Source of the DNA: Neostapfia colusana
Taxonomy: Eukaryota; Streptophyta; Magnoliopsida; Poales; Poaceae
Assembly (NCBI GenBank): GCA_030760725.1
Contig: JASWHV010000012.1
Span: 37,355,652-37,419,651 of the forward strand
DNA length: 64,000 nucleotides
Reading direction: 5' to 3'
A program made the translations under genes and the position numbers. The notes beneath the pieces were generated by a model. That model was given only the letters and a program-made list of their open reading frames with translations. It made no database searches and had not been told where the DNA came from. Positions 33,312 through 46,061 of the stretch are shown here, piece after piece (positions within the stretch are counted from its first letter, which is position 1; the number at the start of each line of letters is the position of its first letter).

Positions 33312-35272
33312 GCTTTGGGGATAGCACAATAATTAAGGACTGTATTAAGGGAAAACTTACGTTTACGGTGAGGATTCGATAGTTTGCGCAGGTAAGGACT
33401 ATATTAGCATAGTTACTTAAAGTGGCAAGACTAACATATGTGTTATAATTCTGAATTTTAATTATGTAACGACGCACCTATGCTCTGGTAAGAATGGTAA
33501 GGAACGCCACCGAAAGCGGTTCAGTTTCGGTTAGCTCCCCTGACGAGGAACGTGGTTCAGGGATAGGTCTCACAACTTGGTGTGAGACGTCAATATGAAT
33601 CTCTTGGACTCTTCATGTTCCTGAGCTCATATGCAACGCTGATCCCTAGCGTGCATTAGGCAAGTAAGTGGAGACCCCATCGTGTGGTCAGTAACGCGAT
33701 AGTGTGTTCGTCTGGAAATAGCCCAGGAGGACATACGCAGCGCTTGCCATCGGCGTGCCTTGCAGGGCAGTATGTGGTATCTGTTGGGGTGATAAAATTC
33801 CCAACCGTGATGACCTGTTCGCGCTTTACTCGGGTTCCCCGTCGTGTGGTGTTAAAACACGATCACGTACCTTGAGACATGGCTTAACTCAAGGACGGCC
33901 GTATGGCAATGATACTGGCGTTTGTATTTACTTTCAAATAGTGACCTGCCTGAAATGGAAACAACCCTTGAGTGCATAATTATTGTGTGGTCTTCTGCAC
34001 GTACTAACCACGTATGTATCCCGTGTTATACGTGTGCGAGAGCCCGTTTAGTGCCACAATTGAGACGTATATGCCGGTATAATCCGGTTAGGATTTTCTT
34101 TTTGTGAGGAACGTAGTACCAACATATCATAGGCATGTGCATGAAAAATAATGATAAAAAGGAATTAAAATCACCAAGTTTCAACATTTAGGACCCTGGT
34201 TGGGTAGAAAAATTTAATAGTTGATCCGTGTAGTCAAAGGGATGGAAAATCAGAGTGCTCTGTTTTCAGCAGCAAGTTGCTGAACTTTGACAGAGCATAA
34301 CTCACAGATCATCTAGCAAATGGAGGTGTGGCATATAGTTCTGGAAAGCAGTTTAAGCACTCTACAACTTTTTTGTAGACTTCCAGGGCTGAATCACAAC
34401 ATAAGATGGCTTAAATCCCAGATGATCGTAAACTGTCCAGAACCAGGACAGATTTAAAACACTCTCTGGACTGTTCTGTTTTTCAAGCATAACTTCCTAT
34501 GGAAAAATCTGAAATTATCATATGATACATCTTTGGAAAGGTTAGGAGATGTGTTACATCTTTCTAATTCAACGTTTATGTATTTTCATCACGGAATTCA
34601 GGGGAAACCAGAATCGAAAACAGCAACTTCCAAGGGAGCTGCTGTTAAAATTCTTCGAGAAATTCTGTTTACTTTGAATTAACAAAACTTTTATACCGGA
34701 GCTGATCTGAGGGCAAATAAATACTCTTTGGAAAGATGCTGAAGTTTACTTTAACTTTGGTATTCAGCTTGAGTCATGAAAATGCCCAGAACTAGATCAA
34801 AATCTGGGATACATAGAAGCTGGTCATTCTGACAGAGGGATGACAGTTGAACTCTTTTGAGAGGTTGTTGTACCCTAGTGGGTTTAAGTACTTCCAATAA
34901 GGTAGAACATACTCATGAGTGGATATCTTCAACTATTGAAAGATTTGAGTATATTTCTTACTCAAGTTTCTTTTGCTAGAGACCATATTTGTGTCGTATT
35001 GAAGATAAAAGGGTAGTATACGTGATGACAAAGCGATAGTAACATCTCGTAGTGACCAAACCTAGTTGAAATGAACTTCCAAAGAGGGAGTCCATAAAAT
35101 TGGATTTAACTAGATTGTATTTGGTCTGGTAATGGTGTAGCTTGTGCAAAGTTATTACATTATCTACATACGAGATGTATCGCATGTTTTACAGTCATTA
35201 TGTTTTACGCCTATTTTATTGGACTGCGTGAAGTATGTTGCGGGACTGATGTTTATTGTCGTATGGTTGCAG
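33312..35272 (+). other. 5' leader of element B with possible intron
   Basis: Aligns with the leader of A throughout. Donor-like CTG|GTAAGA at 33485-33493 and acceptor ggttgcag ending at 35272, directly before gag ATG at 35273. No coding content seen. Confidence 0.45.
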
Positions 35273-35545
35273 ATGGTTCGCACTCGGACCACACATGGCA
35301 TTGGTGGCTCTCGCCAGCAGGGGGGTGACGACTCCCAGCCACCTGCCTATGACAGAACCCCGCAGCAACAACCACCACCGCCGCCTCCGCTTACGCTAGC
35401 GGATGTGATTGTGGCACTGGTGGGTGGTCATGAGGAGCAGACCGACCTCCGGTTAAGAAGGTTGGTCAACGGACTGGGGGCGTTCGCAACCTCGACAATG
35501 AAGACGCCCCAAAGGGAGACAACGTACTGGCGGGTATGTTTACTC
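35273..35545 (+). pseudogene. gag: gag of element B, nearly all deleted
   Basis: MVRTRTTHGIGGSRQQGG at 35273, a Pro-rich stretch and TLADVIVALVGGHEEQTDL are followed directly by sequence that in A and C lies beyond the zinc knuckle. Comparison with C shows that about 974 bp between two CCGACCT repeats (42996-43002 and 43970-43976 in C) are absent; one CCGACCT remains in B at 35442-35448. The deletion removes the capsid core and zinc knuckle and shifts the reading frame, so the downstream protease would no longer be in frame with gag. Confidence 0.85.
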
Positions 35546-36073
35546 TCAACGATCAAGCAATCATCATATTATTTGATTCTGGTGCAACCCCTAACTTCAT
35601 AAGTGCATAATATGTGGTTAAGCATCAACTGGAAGCCTTTCCAACCAAGTGCTCTTATATGACCTGCTCACCAGGAGGGAAGATTTCAGCAACTATGATG
35701 ATTCCGAAAGCACCACTGGTGCTTAGGTGGGAAGATATATCCCACCACTATGATTATTCTTGAGGGACAGAAGATTGATGCAATCTTAGAGATGTCATCG
35801 CTAACCTACCATGGCGCTGTCCTGGAAACATTATCACGGACGGTTCACCTCAACTCCCCATTACACCGTTCACAGTCCCTCATATTAGACAATCCAGTCC
35901 AGGAAGTTTCAGCAATTAATAATGCTGAAGCTCTCAAGTTAGAGGACATCCCCGTAGTCCGGAAGTACCCCGATGTGTTTCCGGATGATCTTCCGGGCAT
36001 GCCACCTGAGCGGGATGTCGAGTTCAAGATTGAGCTTGCACCCGGGACCACGCCCATATCACGGAGACCATAG
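35449..36073 (+). pseudogene. pol: protease region of element B, broken
   Basis: The active-site motif LFDSGAT is present (Asp 35575-35577) with the Gly kept, unlike A. TAA follows at 35608-35610. One extra base near 35718 (ctggtgctt against ctgcgctt in A) shifts the frame, after which LEGQKIDAIL, LEDIPVV and VFPDDLPGMPPERDVEFK are readable until TAG at 36071-36073, where A and C have a Tyr codon. Confidence 0.8.
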
Positions 36074-36076
36074 AAA

Positions 36077-37114
36077 ATGGCTCCAAACGAGCTGGCTGAA
36101 CTGAAAGAACAACTCAATGATCTGTTGAGCAAAGGTTTCATCAGGCCGAGTTCCTCGCCTTGGGGATGCTCGGCGCTGTTCGTAAAAAAGAAGGATGAAA
36201 CCCTGAGGCTATGTCTGGACTACCGGCCACTCAACGCCGTCACCATCAAGAACAAATACCCACTGCCCCGCATTGACATCCTGCTTGATCAGCTTGTGGG
36301 TGCAAGTGTGTTCTCCAAGATGGACCTTCGCTCTGGATATCATCAAATAAAAATCTGGGCGGAGGATATCCCGAAGACGGCCTTCTCGATGAGATATGGG
36401 TTATATGAATATCTCGTCATGTCTTTTGGTCTCACTAATGCTCCGGCACATTTCATGTACCTCATGAACTCGGTGTTCATGCCGGAGCTGGACAAGTTCG
36501 TGGTGGTGTTCATTGATGATATCTTGGTTTATTCGAAGACAGAAGCAGAACACGCCGAACACTTGAGGGTTGTTCTTCAACGCCTAAGGCACCATAATCT
36601 ATATGCCAAGTTCAGCAAATGTGAGTTTTGGATCAGCCAAGTGCCATTTTTGGGGCATATTATCTCAGCGGAAGGCATTGCGGTTGACCCAAGCAAAATC
36701 GAACAAGTGCTGAAATGGAAAGCTCCCACTTCAGTCCATGAAGTCAGAAGCTTCCTCGGCTTAGCGGGATACTACCGAAGATTCATTCCAAGCTTCTCCA
36801 AGCTTGCTAAGCCGATGACAGAGTTGTTGAAGAAGGTGACAAAATATGTTTGGAACACGGCGTGTGAAGGAGTGTTCCAAGCATTAGTGGAGCGTCTCAC
36901 AACAGCCCCGGTCATAGCTCAACTGTATACAACTAAGCCCTTCGACGTGTATTGTGATGCGTCCGGCATCGGGCTCGGCTGCGTATTGATGCAGGAAGGA
37001 CGTGTGGTCGCATATGGCTCACGCCAACTTCGGAACCATGAGCAGCACTATCCGACTCATGATCTTGAGCTCGCTGCTGTGGTTTTGGCATTGAAAATGT
37101 GGAGGCACTATCTC
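36077..37114 (+). pseudogene. pol: reverse transcriptase and RNase H start of element B
   Basis: Open frame without lesions: LSKGFIRPSSSPWGC, LDYRPLNAVTIKNKYPLP, FSKMDLRSGYHQIKI, SFGLTNAPAHF, VVFIDDILVYSK (catalytic Asp-Asp at 36515-36520), then CEFWISQVPFLGHIIS, VRSFLGLAGYYRRFIPSF and the RNase H start PFDVYCDASGIGLGCVL. The first RNase H Asp (36956-36958) is intact, unlike A and C. The frame is cut by element C within MWRHYL at 37114 and resumes at 51154-51159. Upstream it is closed by the TAG at 36071. Confidence 0.85.
37110..37114. repeat. target-site duplication of element C, left copy
   Basis: ATCTC; repeated at 51154-51158. Undisturbed sequence at this site in A reads ctatctcctgggg. 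Confidence 0.92.
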
Positions 37115-40100
37115 TGTAAAAGCCCATGAAAAAGGGAATTGCAAAAATTTTCCATCACCTCACAAAACCACAGCTTTTGTTGTGGATATCTTGTGAATAC
37201 TTGTGAAGAGCAAGTAACCACCATCAAAAGGGTGATTAGAGGGGAAAGCACTAACTTTCAAAAAGTAGGATTTCTACACATGAACATGAAAGGTTGAGCC
37301 CACCCCTAGAACTTGAATAGTCTTGGGAAGGCTCAGGACAATTACATGCAAATCCAATACTTTTTGAGGCACTTTTTGAGGCATTTGAAAAAGAGGCCAA
37401 TTTGAATGTAAATTCAAATTGCAGCAACTTTCATCACTTGAATTCAAAAGTTGACTCCATATTCAAACTCAGCATATTTTTCTGATTTATCCCACCAATT
37501 TTCATCCCCATTGGAATTTATCTTGTCGGGAGCTAAATTTGCATTGATTCAAAACTTAATTTGAATTTCAATTCAAATGTGAAGCAAATTTAGCCAAACC
37601 AATTTCAAATTTAGGAAAGCAAATTCAAACCAAGACTTGGAAGCTAAGTCTCAAATTCAATTGTGAGTAGCTGGGATATTTTCAGTGAAAACAGAGATGA
37701 AAAATTAGGAGAGAATTAGAGGGGAGGGACCCACTTGTCAGTAGCCTTCACACTGAAGTTTTCATCGGTTGATCTTTTCACCGGCCGAAGCTGCGTGCGC
37801 CAGCACTTCCGCACCGGCGCCCGACCGCCACAGCTGGTGCCATCTCCTGCTTGGGGGAAGGCTAAGGACGCGAGGGAGACACCGTGATCCAGTAACCACG
37901 CGACCACATGCAGTCCTCGCACTCTCTCTTCTCCCTCGCACGACCGAAACACTCCACCTCCGGTCAACCCTGCTGATCACCGGCGCCCGGGCGGCAAAGG
38001 CGCTTTCGTGCTCAACAAGCTACACAAAAAAGGTCCGCTCCGAGGTGCTGATCACCACCGTACCGACCTCGCCCTCTCTCTCGCACGATCGGTAGAGATT
38101 TTGATTGATTAGTGCGTCGGTGTGTTTAGAACCGAGCTCTACGAAATCCGGGAATTTGGAGCAAGCAAGCCACTACTCCCTGGACCGAGCTATAGACATG
38201 GTGTAGACTCACCCACGCGTCTCTAGGATCAAAAAACCTTCGAGATTGATCGAGTCTTGGTGATGCTCTTCGGGATTTTCGCATCGGCGCCGATTTTCAC
38301 CCTAGGTCGCCGATGAGCTCATATTTGCAGCCTCGGTTCAGCCAATTTGAGTTCATGCCGGTGTTTAGGAGGTCACCACGGTGCTCTAGGGTGAAAGACC
38401 AAAGTGTTTGAGCCCTCTTAGAATGCGTGCAACATTGCCGGACTCCACCCACCACTGCCGCCCGTCGCCGATGGGTTTCCGGTGATCGGGGTCCCCGGCC
38501 GACCATGGGGACGGGTTGCCCGTGGTCCAAAAGGGGGAGACGGCAAGTTTCCGGGTGGGAGAAGGTCGGAAAGTCAGGTTCCGAGGAGCTCGCCGGGGAA
38601 CACCGCCGCAGCGGGCTGTTGGCGCAAGGAGGAAGAAGGCACTGTATTATGGGACCCTCATGCAGAGTTTAAACATTTCTGGGATTTTCCAGTTTTAGTT
38701 CAAACTTCATTTGCATATAACTTCGGCTAGGAAGCTCCAAATTCATTGAACCAAATTTTGCTGAACTCAGCTTTGTGAGTACTTTCCAGCAACACCAATT
38801 TCAGCTCATGAAACTTAATAGTTTTCCAGAATTAAGTCCCTAAATTTTAAACGGTTAGGAATTTTATCTGGAGAACTACTTTATGAAAAATTCTGAAATT
38901 TAGTTGCGAGGTTCATTGAAAAATCCTTGAGTCACAGTAAAATTTTCATACCCATCCAAGTTCATTTAGTCCCCCTAATGGGGTGATTAAGTGAACTGCC
39001 CTGAGAAAATAGAAAAATGTACAGAAACATTTTTCAGATTTTCTCAAATCTTGTTTAGGGCATAACTTCCTAGAGAATTCTTCAAATGACATGAAACTAA
39101 TTCCATTAGAACCATCTCAAATTCTAGTTTCCAGAAAGTAATGGTTGGAGCCATGAAAACTCCTGGAATTCCTTAGAGGCTCTAATATTGACCAAATAGA
39201 TTTTTATTTGTACAAAGCTCAAATGAACTTTGTTGCAAATGAAACTTGGTCAAGACTCTGGTAAGGACCCTACCAAACCACCATAAAATTTCAGAGCCAA
39301 AGGGAAGGGCTAGCTAGAGTTATAGTAGTTACGTATTCAAATTCAGACATTGCATTTGAATTGACATGTAGTATCTCGTTAACGTGTAGTCGCTGAAGGC
39401 GAGAAGACTCCGGAAGTGCTCGACTTCCTTCTTCCGGACGAAGCCATAACAACTGACCAGCAGCAACAAGGCAAGCCCCGGTTTGTATTAACCCCTTTTA
39501 TAAAGTTTTGCTTTGTTTACATGTCTAGTGTGAAGTATGAATGTGCATTTGGTGTAGGATGGATGGAACCCCACTTGCATAACCATAATTTTCCTATAAG
39601 AGTGAGGGTAGTGTCTAAGACCTCGAGTAGACAGGCTATGCTTAATGATTCATAGGACTTCGGTACAAGTCGAGTAGTTAGAATCTACTCGCGAGTTAGG
39701 CTTGGGACACACGGGGTTAGTTCGAGTGATGTGAGATCACTTTAGTAATGAAAATGAGACTAGGCAGGGGCTAGGGCGCAGCAAGAAGAAGTCTTGTGTG
39801 CGGAGCCCTGTCCGTGTCGATTGAGGACCGATCCGTGTGCGGCCCTGCTGAACAAGTATTGAACGTACCGAAGGCATATCGGATATATGGGCCCCGATAA
39901 ACTGATGTAACCTAAACCTCCGGACGTCGAGGCATAGCACACCGATTTATAGGTGAGGTTGAGGGCAGCAAGATGGAAATCTGCTAACGGGCATAGAAAG
40001 ATGCTCCGTGTAGGGAACCTCCTGTCCGTTTCGGTGCGACCGGTTCGACATTTGGGCTGTTGGGTGAAAGGTTGTCCCGTACGACATCGAGTGAGCGTGC

Positions 40101-40850
40101 TGTGCATCTCCACGGGTGGGCGTACAGGACGTGCTCTTTGGGTATCCCTGCAGGTGTATATCGAGTCGATTTGCCGTCCCTCGTGGTGACGAGTACCACT
40201 TGTTCACTGCATCGTAACGTAGCTAATTTACGGAATGCTATGATTCAATTCTGCTGTATGATAATATTGTATTGTTACATGTGTGCCACCAAATATTGCT
40301 TACTAAATTTCAGATTCATGAACTGTTAACTTGGGGCTAAAAGAGGAACTAAGGATGAACTTATTGGCGTGTCTGTTTGCTGCAATTTTACCATCCCATG
40401 TTCATTGTACACTACATGTAGAGTTTCATGCCTAGGCGAGTCGGTTAAGTCTTGTTGGGCCATCGTGCTCATGGCTTCTGCTTAAGTGTTTTTCAGGTGA
40501 GGAGCCACCCACGGACTCGGGTCACGAGTCCACCGGCGAGGGTTACCCTCCGTCGTTGACCACGGCTGAGTGGGAGCCGTACACGCCGCACTAAGCTGAG
40601 GAATGCAGCTAGTGTGGTTTGCTCTAGGGCTGGGTAACCGACTTTGCTAGATAGGCGGGCGTGAGTTGTACAAATTTAACTTACGCTGTGTAATATAAAC
40701 ACTAGTAGTAACTGAGAAGTGTACTATTTTGTACAGTTTCAGTTGGTTTTCTATATAATACAATGTACCCTTATGATGTGTGCTGTCGGGTGTCGCATCG
40801 TGCGGCACCACCCTCTGCGATCCTGGATGAGCGGATTCCGGTCCGCCACA
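37115..40850 (+). repeat. 5' LTR of element C
   Basis: 3736 bp from TGTAAAAGCCCATG to GGTCCGCCACA. GC-rich block about 37780-38640, hairpin at 39671-39691, short open frame at 40499-40594. Confidence 0.9.
40499..40594 (+). other. candidate LTR short open frame, C 5' LTR
   Basis: 31 codons then TAA after gtttttcag|gt; reads EEPPTDSGHESTGEGYPP and ends AEWEPYTPH. No indel relative to other copies. Confidence 0.4.
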
Positions 40851-40853
40851 GGC

Positions 40854-40865
40854 TGGTATCGAGCC
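40854..40865 (+). other. primer-binding site of element C, one base deleted
   Basis: TGGTATCGAGCC; relative to TGGTATCAGAGCC in A one A is missing inside the site, which should weaken pairing with the tRNA primer. Confidence 0.8.
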
Positions 40866-42827
40866 TCATTGGGGATAGCACAATAATTAAGGACTGTATT
40901 ACGGGAAAACTTAGATTTACGGTGAGGATTCGGTAGTTTGCCCAAGTAAGGACTATATTAGCATAGTTACTTAAAGTGGCAAGACTAACCTATGTGTTAT
41001 AATTCTAAATTTTAGTTATGTAACGACGCACCTACGCTCTGGTAAGAATGGTAAGGAACGCCACCGAAAGTGGTTCAATTTCGGTTAGCTCCCCTGACGA
41101 GGAACGTGGTTCAGGGATAGGTCTCACAGCTTGGTGTGAGACATCAATATGAAGCTCTTGGACTCTTCATGTTCCTGAGTTCATATGAAACGCTGATCGC
41201 TAGCATGCATTAGGCAAGTAAGTGGAGACCCCATCGCGTGGTCAGTAACACAAAAGTGTGTTCATGTGGAAATAGCCCAGGAGGACATACGCAGCGCTTG
41301 CCATCGACGTACCCTGGAGGGCAGTAGGTGGTATCTGTTGGGGTAATAAAATTCCCACCGTGACGACCCGTTCGCATTCTACTCGGGTTCCCCGTCGTGT
41401 GCTGTTAAAACACGATCACGTACCTTGAGACGTGGCTTAACTCAAGGAGGCCGTATGGCAATGATACGGGCGTTTGTATTTACTTTCAACTATGGACCTG
41501 CCTGAAACGGAAATACCCTTTGAGAGTATCATTATTGTGTGGTCTTCTGCAGATACTAACCACGTATGTATCCCGTGTAGTACACGTGTGCGAGAGACCG
41601 TTTAGTGCCACAATTGAGACGTATATGCTGGTATAAGCCGGTTAGGATTTTCTTTTTGTGAGGAACGTAGTACCGACATATCATAGGCATGTGCATGAAA
41701 GATAATGATAACAAGGAATTAAAATCTTTAAGTTTCAACATTTAGGACCCTGGTTGGGTAGAAAGATTCAATAGTGGATCAGTGTAGCTCCAAGGGACTG
41801 AAAAACAGAGTGCTCTATTTTGGGCAGCAAATTTGCTGAACCTTGACAGGGCATAACTCACAGATAATTTATCCAATGGAGGTGTGGGATATAGTTATGG
41901 AAAGGTGTTTAAGTGCTCTACAAATTTGTTGTAGACTTTCATTGCTGAATCACAGCTTAATCTGGCTGAAATTCCAGTGGCTTGTGAACTGTCCAGAACC
42001 AGGACAGAGTCAAAACACTCGCTGGACTGCTCTGTTTTTCAAGCATAACTTCCAGTAGAAAAATCAAAATTTTTCATATCATACATCTTTAGAAAGGGTA
42101 GGAGATGTGTTACATCTTTGTAATTCAAAGTTTCTGAAATTTCAGCACAGAACTTAGTAGAAACAGAGTTGGAAACAGCAACTTCCCAAAGGAGGTGCTG
42201 TTGAAATTCTTCCAGAAATTCTGTTGAATTTGAATTACCATAACATGTAAACCAGAGCTGATATGAGGGCAAATAAATACTCGTTGGAAAGATACTGAAG
42301 TTAACTTTAACTTTGGTATGCAGCTTGAGTCATGAAAATGCCCAGAACCAGATAAAAATCTGGGATATGTAGAAACTGGTCATTCTGGCAGAGGAATGAC
42401 AGTTGCACTCATTTGAGAGATTGTTGTACCCTAGGGGGTTTATGTACTTCCAATAGGGTAGAACATACTCATGAGTGGTTATCTTAAACTAGTGAAAGAC
42501 TTGAGTATATGTCTTGCTCAAGTATCTTTTGCTAGAGACCATGTTTGTGTCGTATTGAAGATAAAAGAATAGTATACGTGATGGCAAGCAATTTTAACGT
42601 CTCGTAGTGACCAAACCTAGTTGAGATGAACTTCCAAAGAGGAAGTCCGTCAAGTTTGATTTAACTAGCTTGTATTTGGTCTGGTAATGGTGTAGCTTGT
42701 GTAAAGTTATTACATTATCTGTATACGAGATGTATCGCATGCCTTATTGTCATTGTGTTTTATGCCTATTTTATTGGACTGCATGAAATATGTTGCGGGA
42801 CTGATGATTATTGTCATATGGTTGCAG
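40866..42827 (+). other. 5' leader of element C with possible intron
   Basis: Aligns with leaders of A and B. Donor-like CTG|GTAAGA at 41039-41047 and acceptor ggttgcag ending at 42827, immediately before gag ATG at 42828. No coding content seen. Confidence 0.45.
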
Positions 42828-44654
42828 ATGGTTCGCACTCAGACCATGCATGAGATTGGTGGCTCCAGCGAGCAGGGGGGTGATGACTCCCAGCCACCTA
42901 CTACGACAGCACCCCGCAGCAACAACCACCACCGCCGCCTCCGCTTACGCTGGCGAATGTGATTGCGGCACTGGTGGGTGGTCGTGAGGAGCAGACCGAC
43001 CTGCTCTGCATGATCGTGCAGAATACGTCCCAGGTGGGGGCGTCAAGAGAGGGGCCCTCGTGAGCCCCGTGATGTGACGTACTCAGACTTCATGAGTACG
43101 CACCCTCCGGTGTTCACCGAAGCAGCAGAACCACTGGAGGCCGACAACTGGCTGCGGACAATCGAGTCCAAGTTTGGACTGCTCCAATGTACGGAGCGGC
43201 AGAAGACTCTGTTCGTGGTGCAGCAGCTTCACGGTGCCGCTGGTGCGTGGTGGGCAAATTATGTCGCCTCAAGTCCGGCTGGCCATGCCGTGGAGAGGGA
43301 AGTATTCCGGGAGGCGTTCCGCGCCTATCACATCCCTCCCGGGATAATGAAGAGGAAGTTCCATGATTTCTTGGAGCTGAAGCAGGGCGGGAGGAGTGCC
43401 CATGACTACTCCCGTGCCTTCAACCATCTGGCGCAATATGCGTCGGACTACGTCTCCACCGAGGAGAAGAAGCGGGAGCACTTCTATCGGGGGTTACACC
43501 CCGAGATGAAGACGCATCTTGTCCAATGGAATCGCGACACCTTCAACGACCTCGTTAATGCCACGATCATGCAAGAAGATGATCAGCGAGAATTGGCGGC
43601 TGAGCAGTGGAAGCGCAGCACTCCACCCAGCAGTGGGGGTGGCGCTCCCCAGAAGTACCGCATGGTGTACCGGACACCATCCGGTCAGCAGTGGCATCCA
43701 CCGGCGCGACCTCAACAGTTCGGGGGTCGTTCTTTCCAGTCACCCCCGTTCCGATCGCCGATGCCACCACCGCAACCACAACAGCAGCAGCAGACGACAC
43801 CCTGGGCGTTTCCACCGCCACAACGCGCCCCGGGTTTCCGCCCGCCGATCAGCGAAGGACCGCCTCGCTACACATGCTTTACGTGTGGCCTGGCAGACCA
43901 TTTCTCGAAGGATTGTCCCCAGGGGAAGCAGAGCAGAGGGCAAGCCCAGTTCCAGGGCGGTGCTCGAGGCCGACCTTCGGTCAAGAAGGTTGGTCTGCGG
44001 ACTGGGGGCGTTCGCAATCTCGACAATGAGGACACCCCAGAGGGAGACAACGTGCTGGCGGGTACGTTCACTCTCAACGACCAAGCAATCATCATTTTAT
44101 TCGATTCTGGTGCAACCCACAGTTTTATAAGTGCTTCCTATGTGGCTAAGCATCAAATGCATGTCTTCCCAACCGACTGCACATATATGGTCTGCTCACC
44201 GGGAGGGAAGATTTCAGCAAATATGATGATTCCAAAAGCACCTCTGTGCTTAGGTGGGAAGCTATATCCCACCACCTTGATAATCCTCACGGGGCAAAAG
44301 ATTGATGCAATCTTAGGGATGTCATGGTTACAATACCATGGTGCTGTCCTGGACACTCGGACATGGACGGTTTATTTGAATTCTCCCTTCCACCGTCCGC
44401 ATTCCATGGTGCTATACAATCCAGTCCGGGAAGTTTCACAAATTAATAATGCTGAAGCTCTCAAGTTAGAGGACATCCCCGTAGTCCGGGAGTACCCCGA
44501 TGTGTTTCCGGATGATCTTCCGGGCATGCCACCTGAGCGGGATGTCGAGTTGAAGATTGATCTTGCACCTGGGACTACGCCAATATCACGGAGACCATAC
44601 AAAATGGCTCCAAACGAGCTGGCTGAATTAAAAAACAGCTCAATGATCTGTTGA
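42828..44654 (+). pseudogene. gag: gag and protease of element C, almost open
   Basis: Start MVRTQTMHEIGGSSEQGG at 42828; a one-base loss near 42900 and a second shift near 43040 put the N-terminus out of phase, after which 43074-44654 is one open frame. It holds the capsid-type region (WWANYVASSPAG, AFRAYHIPPGIMKRKF, LAQYASDYVS), a Gln/Pro-rich linker, the zinc knuckle CFTCGLADHFSKDC, and the protease with LFDSGATHSF (Asp 44103-44105, Gly intact). The RT start KMAPNELAELK is reached before a one-base deletion near 44632 (compare gaaagaacag in A with aaaaaacag here) closes the frame. The best gag-protease copy here; gag and protease form a continuous frame, as is common in this lineage. Confidence 0.85.
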
Positions 44655-45338
44655 GCAAAGGTTCCATTAGGCCGAGTTCCTCGCCTTGGGGATGCTCGGC
44701 GCTTTTCTAAAGAAGAAGGATGAAATCTTGAGGCTGTGTGTGGACTACCGGCCGCTCAACGCCATCACTATCAAGAACAAATACCCACTGCCCCGCATTG
44801 ACATCCTGTTTGATCAGCTGGTGGGTGCAAGTGTGTTCTCCAAGATGGAACTTCGCTCGGGATATTATCAAATAAAGATCCGGGCGGAGAATATCCCGAA
44901 GACGGCTTTCTCGACGAGATATGGCTTATATGAATATCTCATCATGTCTTTTGGTCTCACCAATGCTCCGACATATTTCATGTATCTCATGAACTCGGTG
45001 TTCATGCCGGAGCTGGACAAGTTCGTGGTGGTATTCATCGATGATATCTTGGTTTACTCCAAGACAGAAGCAGAACACGCTGAACACTTAAGAATCATTC
45101 TTCAACGATTGTGAGGCCAAAAGCTCTATGCCAAGTTTAGCAAATGTTAGTTTTGGATCAGCCAAGTGCCATTTTTGGGACATATTATCTCAGCGGAAGG
45201 CATAGTGGTTGACCCAAGCAAAATCGAGCAAGTGCTGAAATGGAAAGCTCCCACTTCAGTCCATGAAGTCAGAAGCTTCCTCGGCTTAGTGGATACTATC
45301 GGAGATTCATTCCGAGCTTCTCAAAGCTTGCAAAGCCG
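44655..45338 (+). pseudogene. pol: reverse transcriptase of element C, broken
   Basis: From about 44686 the frame reads LCVDYRPLNAITIKNKYPLP, FSKMELRSGYYQIKI, SFGLTNAPTYF and VVFIDDILVYSK with Asp-Asp at 45040-45045. In the FSKMDL block the conserved Asp, one of the three catalytic carboxylates in reverse transcriptases, is Glu (KMEL), so activity is doubtful even without the stops. TGA at 45112-45114 and TAG near 45146-45149 interrupt the frame, and a base is missing near 45290 (ttagtggatac against ttagcaggatat in A). Confidence 0.82.
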
Positions 45339-45992
45339 ATGACAGGGTTGCTGAAAAAGGGAACAAAATATGTTTGGAACACGGCGTGTGAGGGAGCGTT
45401 CCAAGCATTAGTGAAGCATCTCACAACAGCCCTGGTCTTAGCTCAACCGGATACAACCAAGCCCTTCGACGTGTATTGTAATGCGTCCGGTATTGGGCTC
45501 GGCTGCGTGTTGATGCAGGAAGGATGTGTGGTCGCATATGGCTCACGCCAACTTCGGAACCATCAGCAGCACTATCCGACTCATGATCTTGAACTTGCTG
45601 CTGTGGTGTTGGCGCTGAAAATGTGGAGGCACTATCTCTTGGGGAATTTGGTGCATCTCTACACCGACCACAAGAGCTTGAAGTACATTTTCACCCAGAA
45701 GGAGCTGAATATGAGGCAAAGGAGGTGGTTAGAACTAATCAAGGACTATGAGATTGATATTAATTACCACCCCGGCAAGGCGAATGTGGTTGCCGACACG
45801 CTGAGTCAGAAATCACATGTCCATAACTTCACCATTACACCGGTGGAGGAGGAAGAGCCGAGTTTATACTTGGTTCCTTATGGATCGCTTTACAACCTTG
45901 CCCTCATCCCTACCATTAGGGAGGACATCATTGCAGCTCAGAAGGTTGATAAGGGTATGGCACATCTACGGAGACGGATAGACAATGGGTAA
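45339..45992 (+). pseudogene. pol: RNase H region of element C
   Basis: Open for 217 codons: PFDVYCNASGIGLGCVL, VAYGSRQLRNHQQHY, THDLELAAVVLALKMWRHYL, LYTDHKSLKYIF, RRWLELIKDYEIDINYHPGK. The first RNase H Asp is Asn (45480-45482), as in A, while B keeps Asp. The frame closes at TAA 45990-45992, where A codes GD and B codes GE; the same frame continues into the integrase. Confidence 0.8.
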
Positions 45993-46061
45993 ATCAAATG
46001 TTTCCGGAAAGATGATGAGGGGACGCTATGGTTCAATGACCGCATAGTCGTACCCCGGGAT

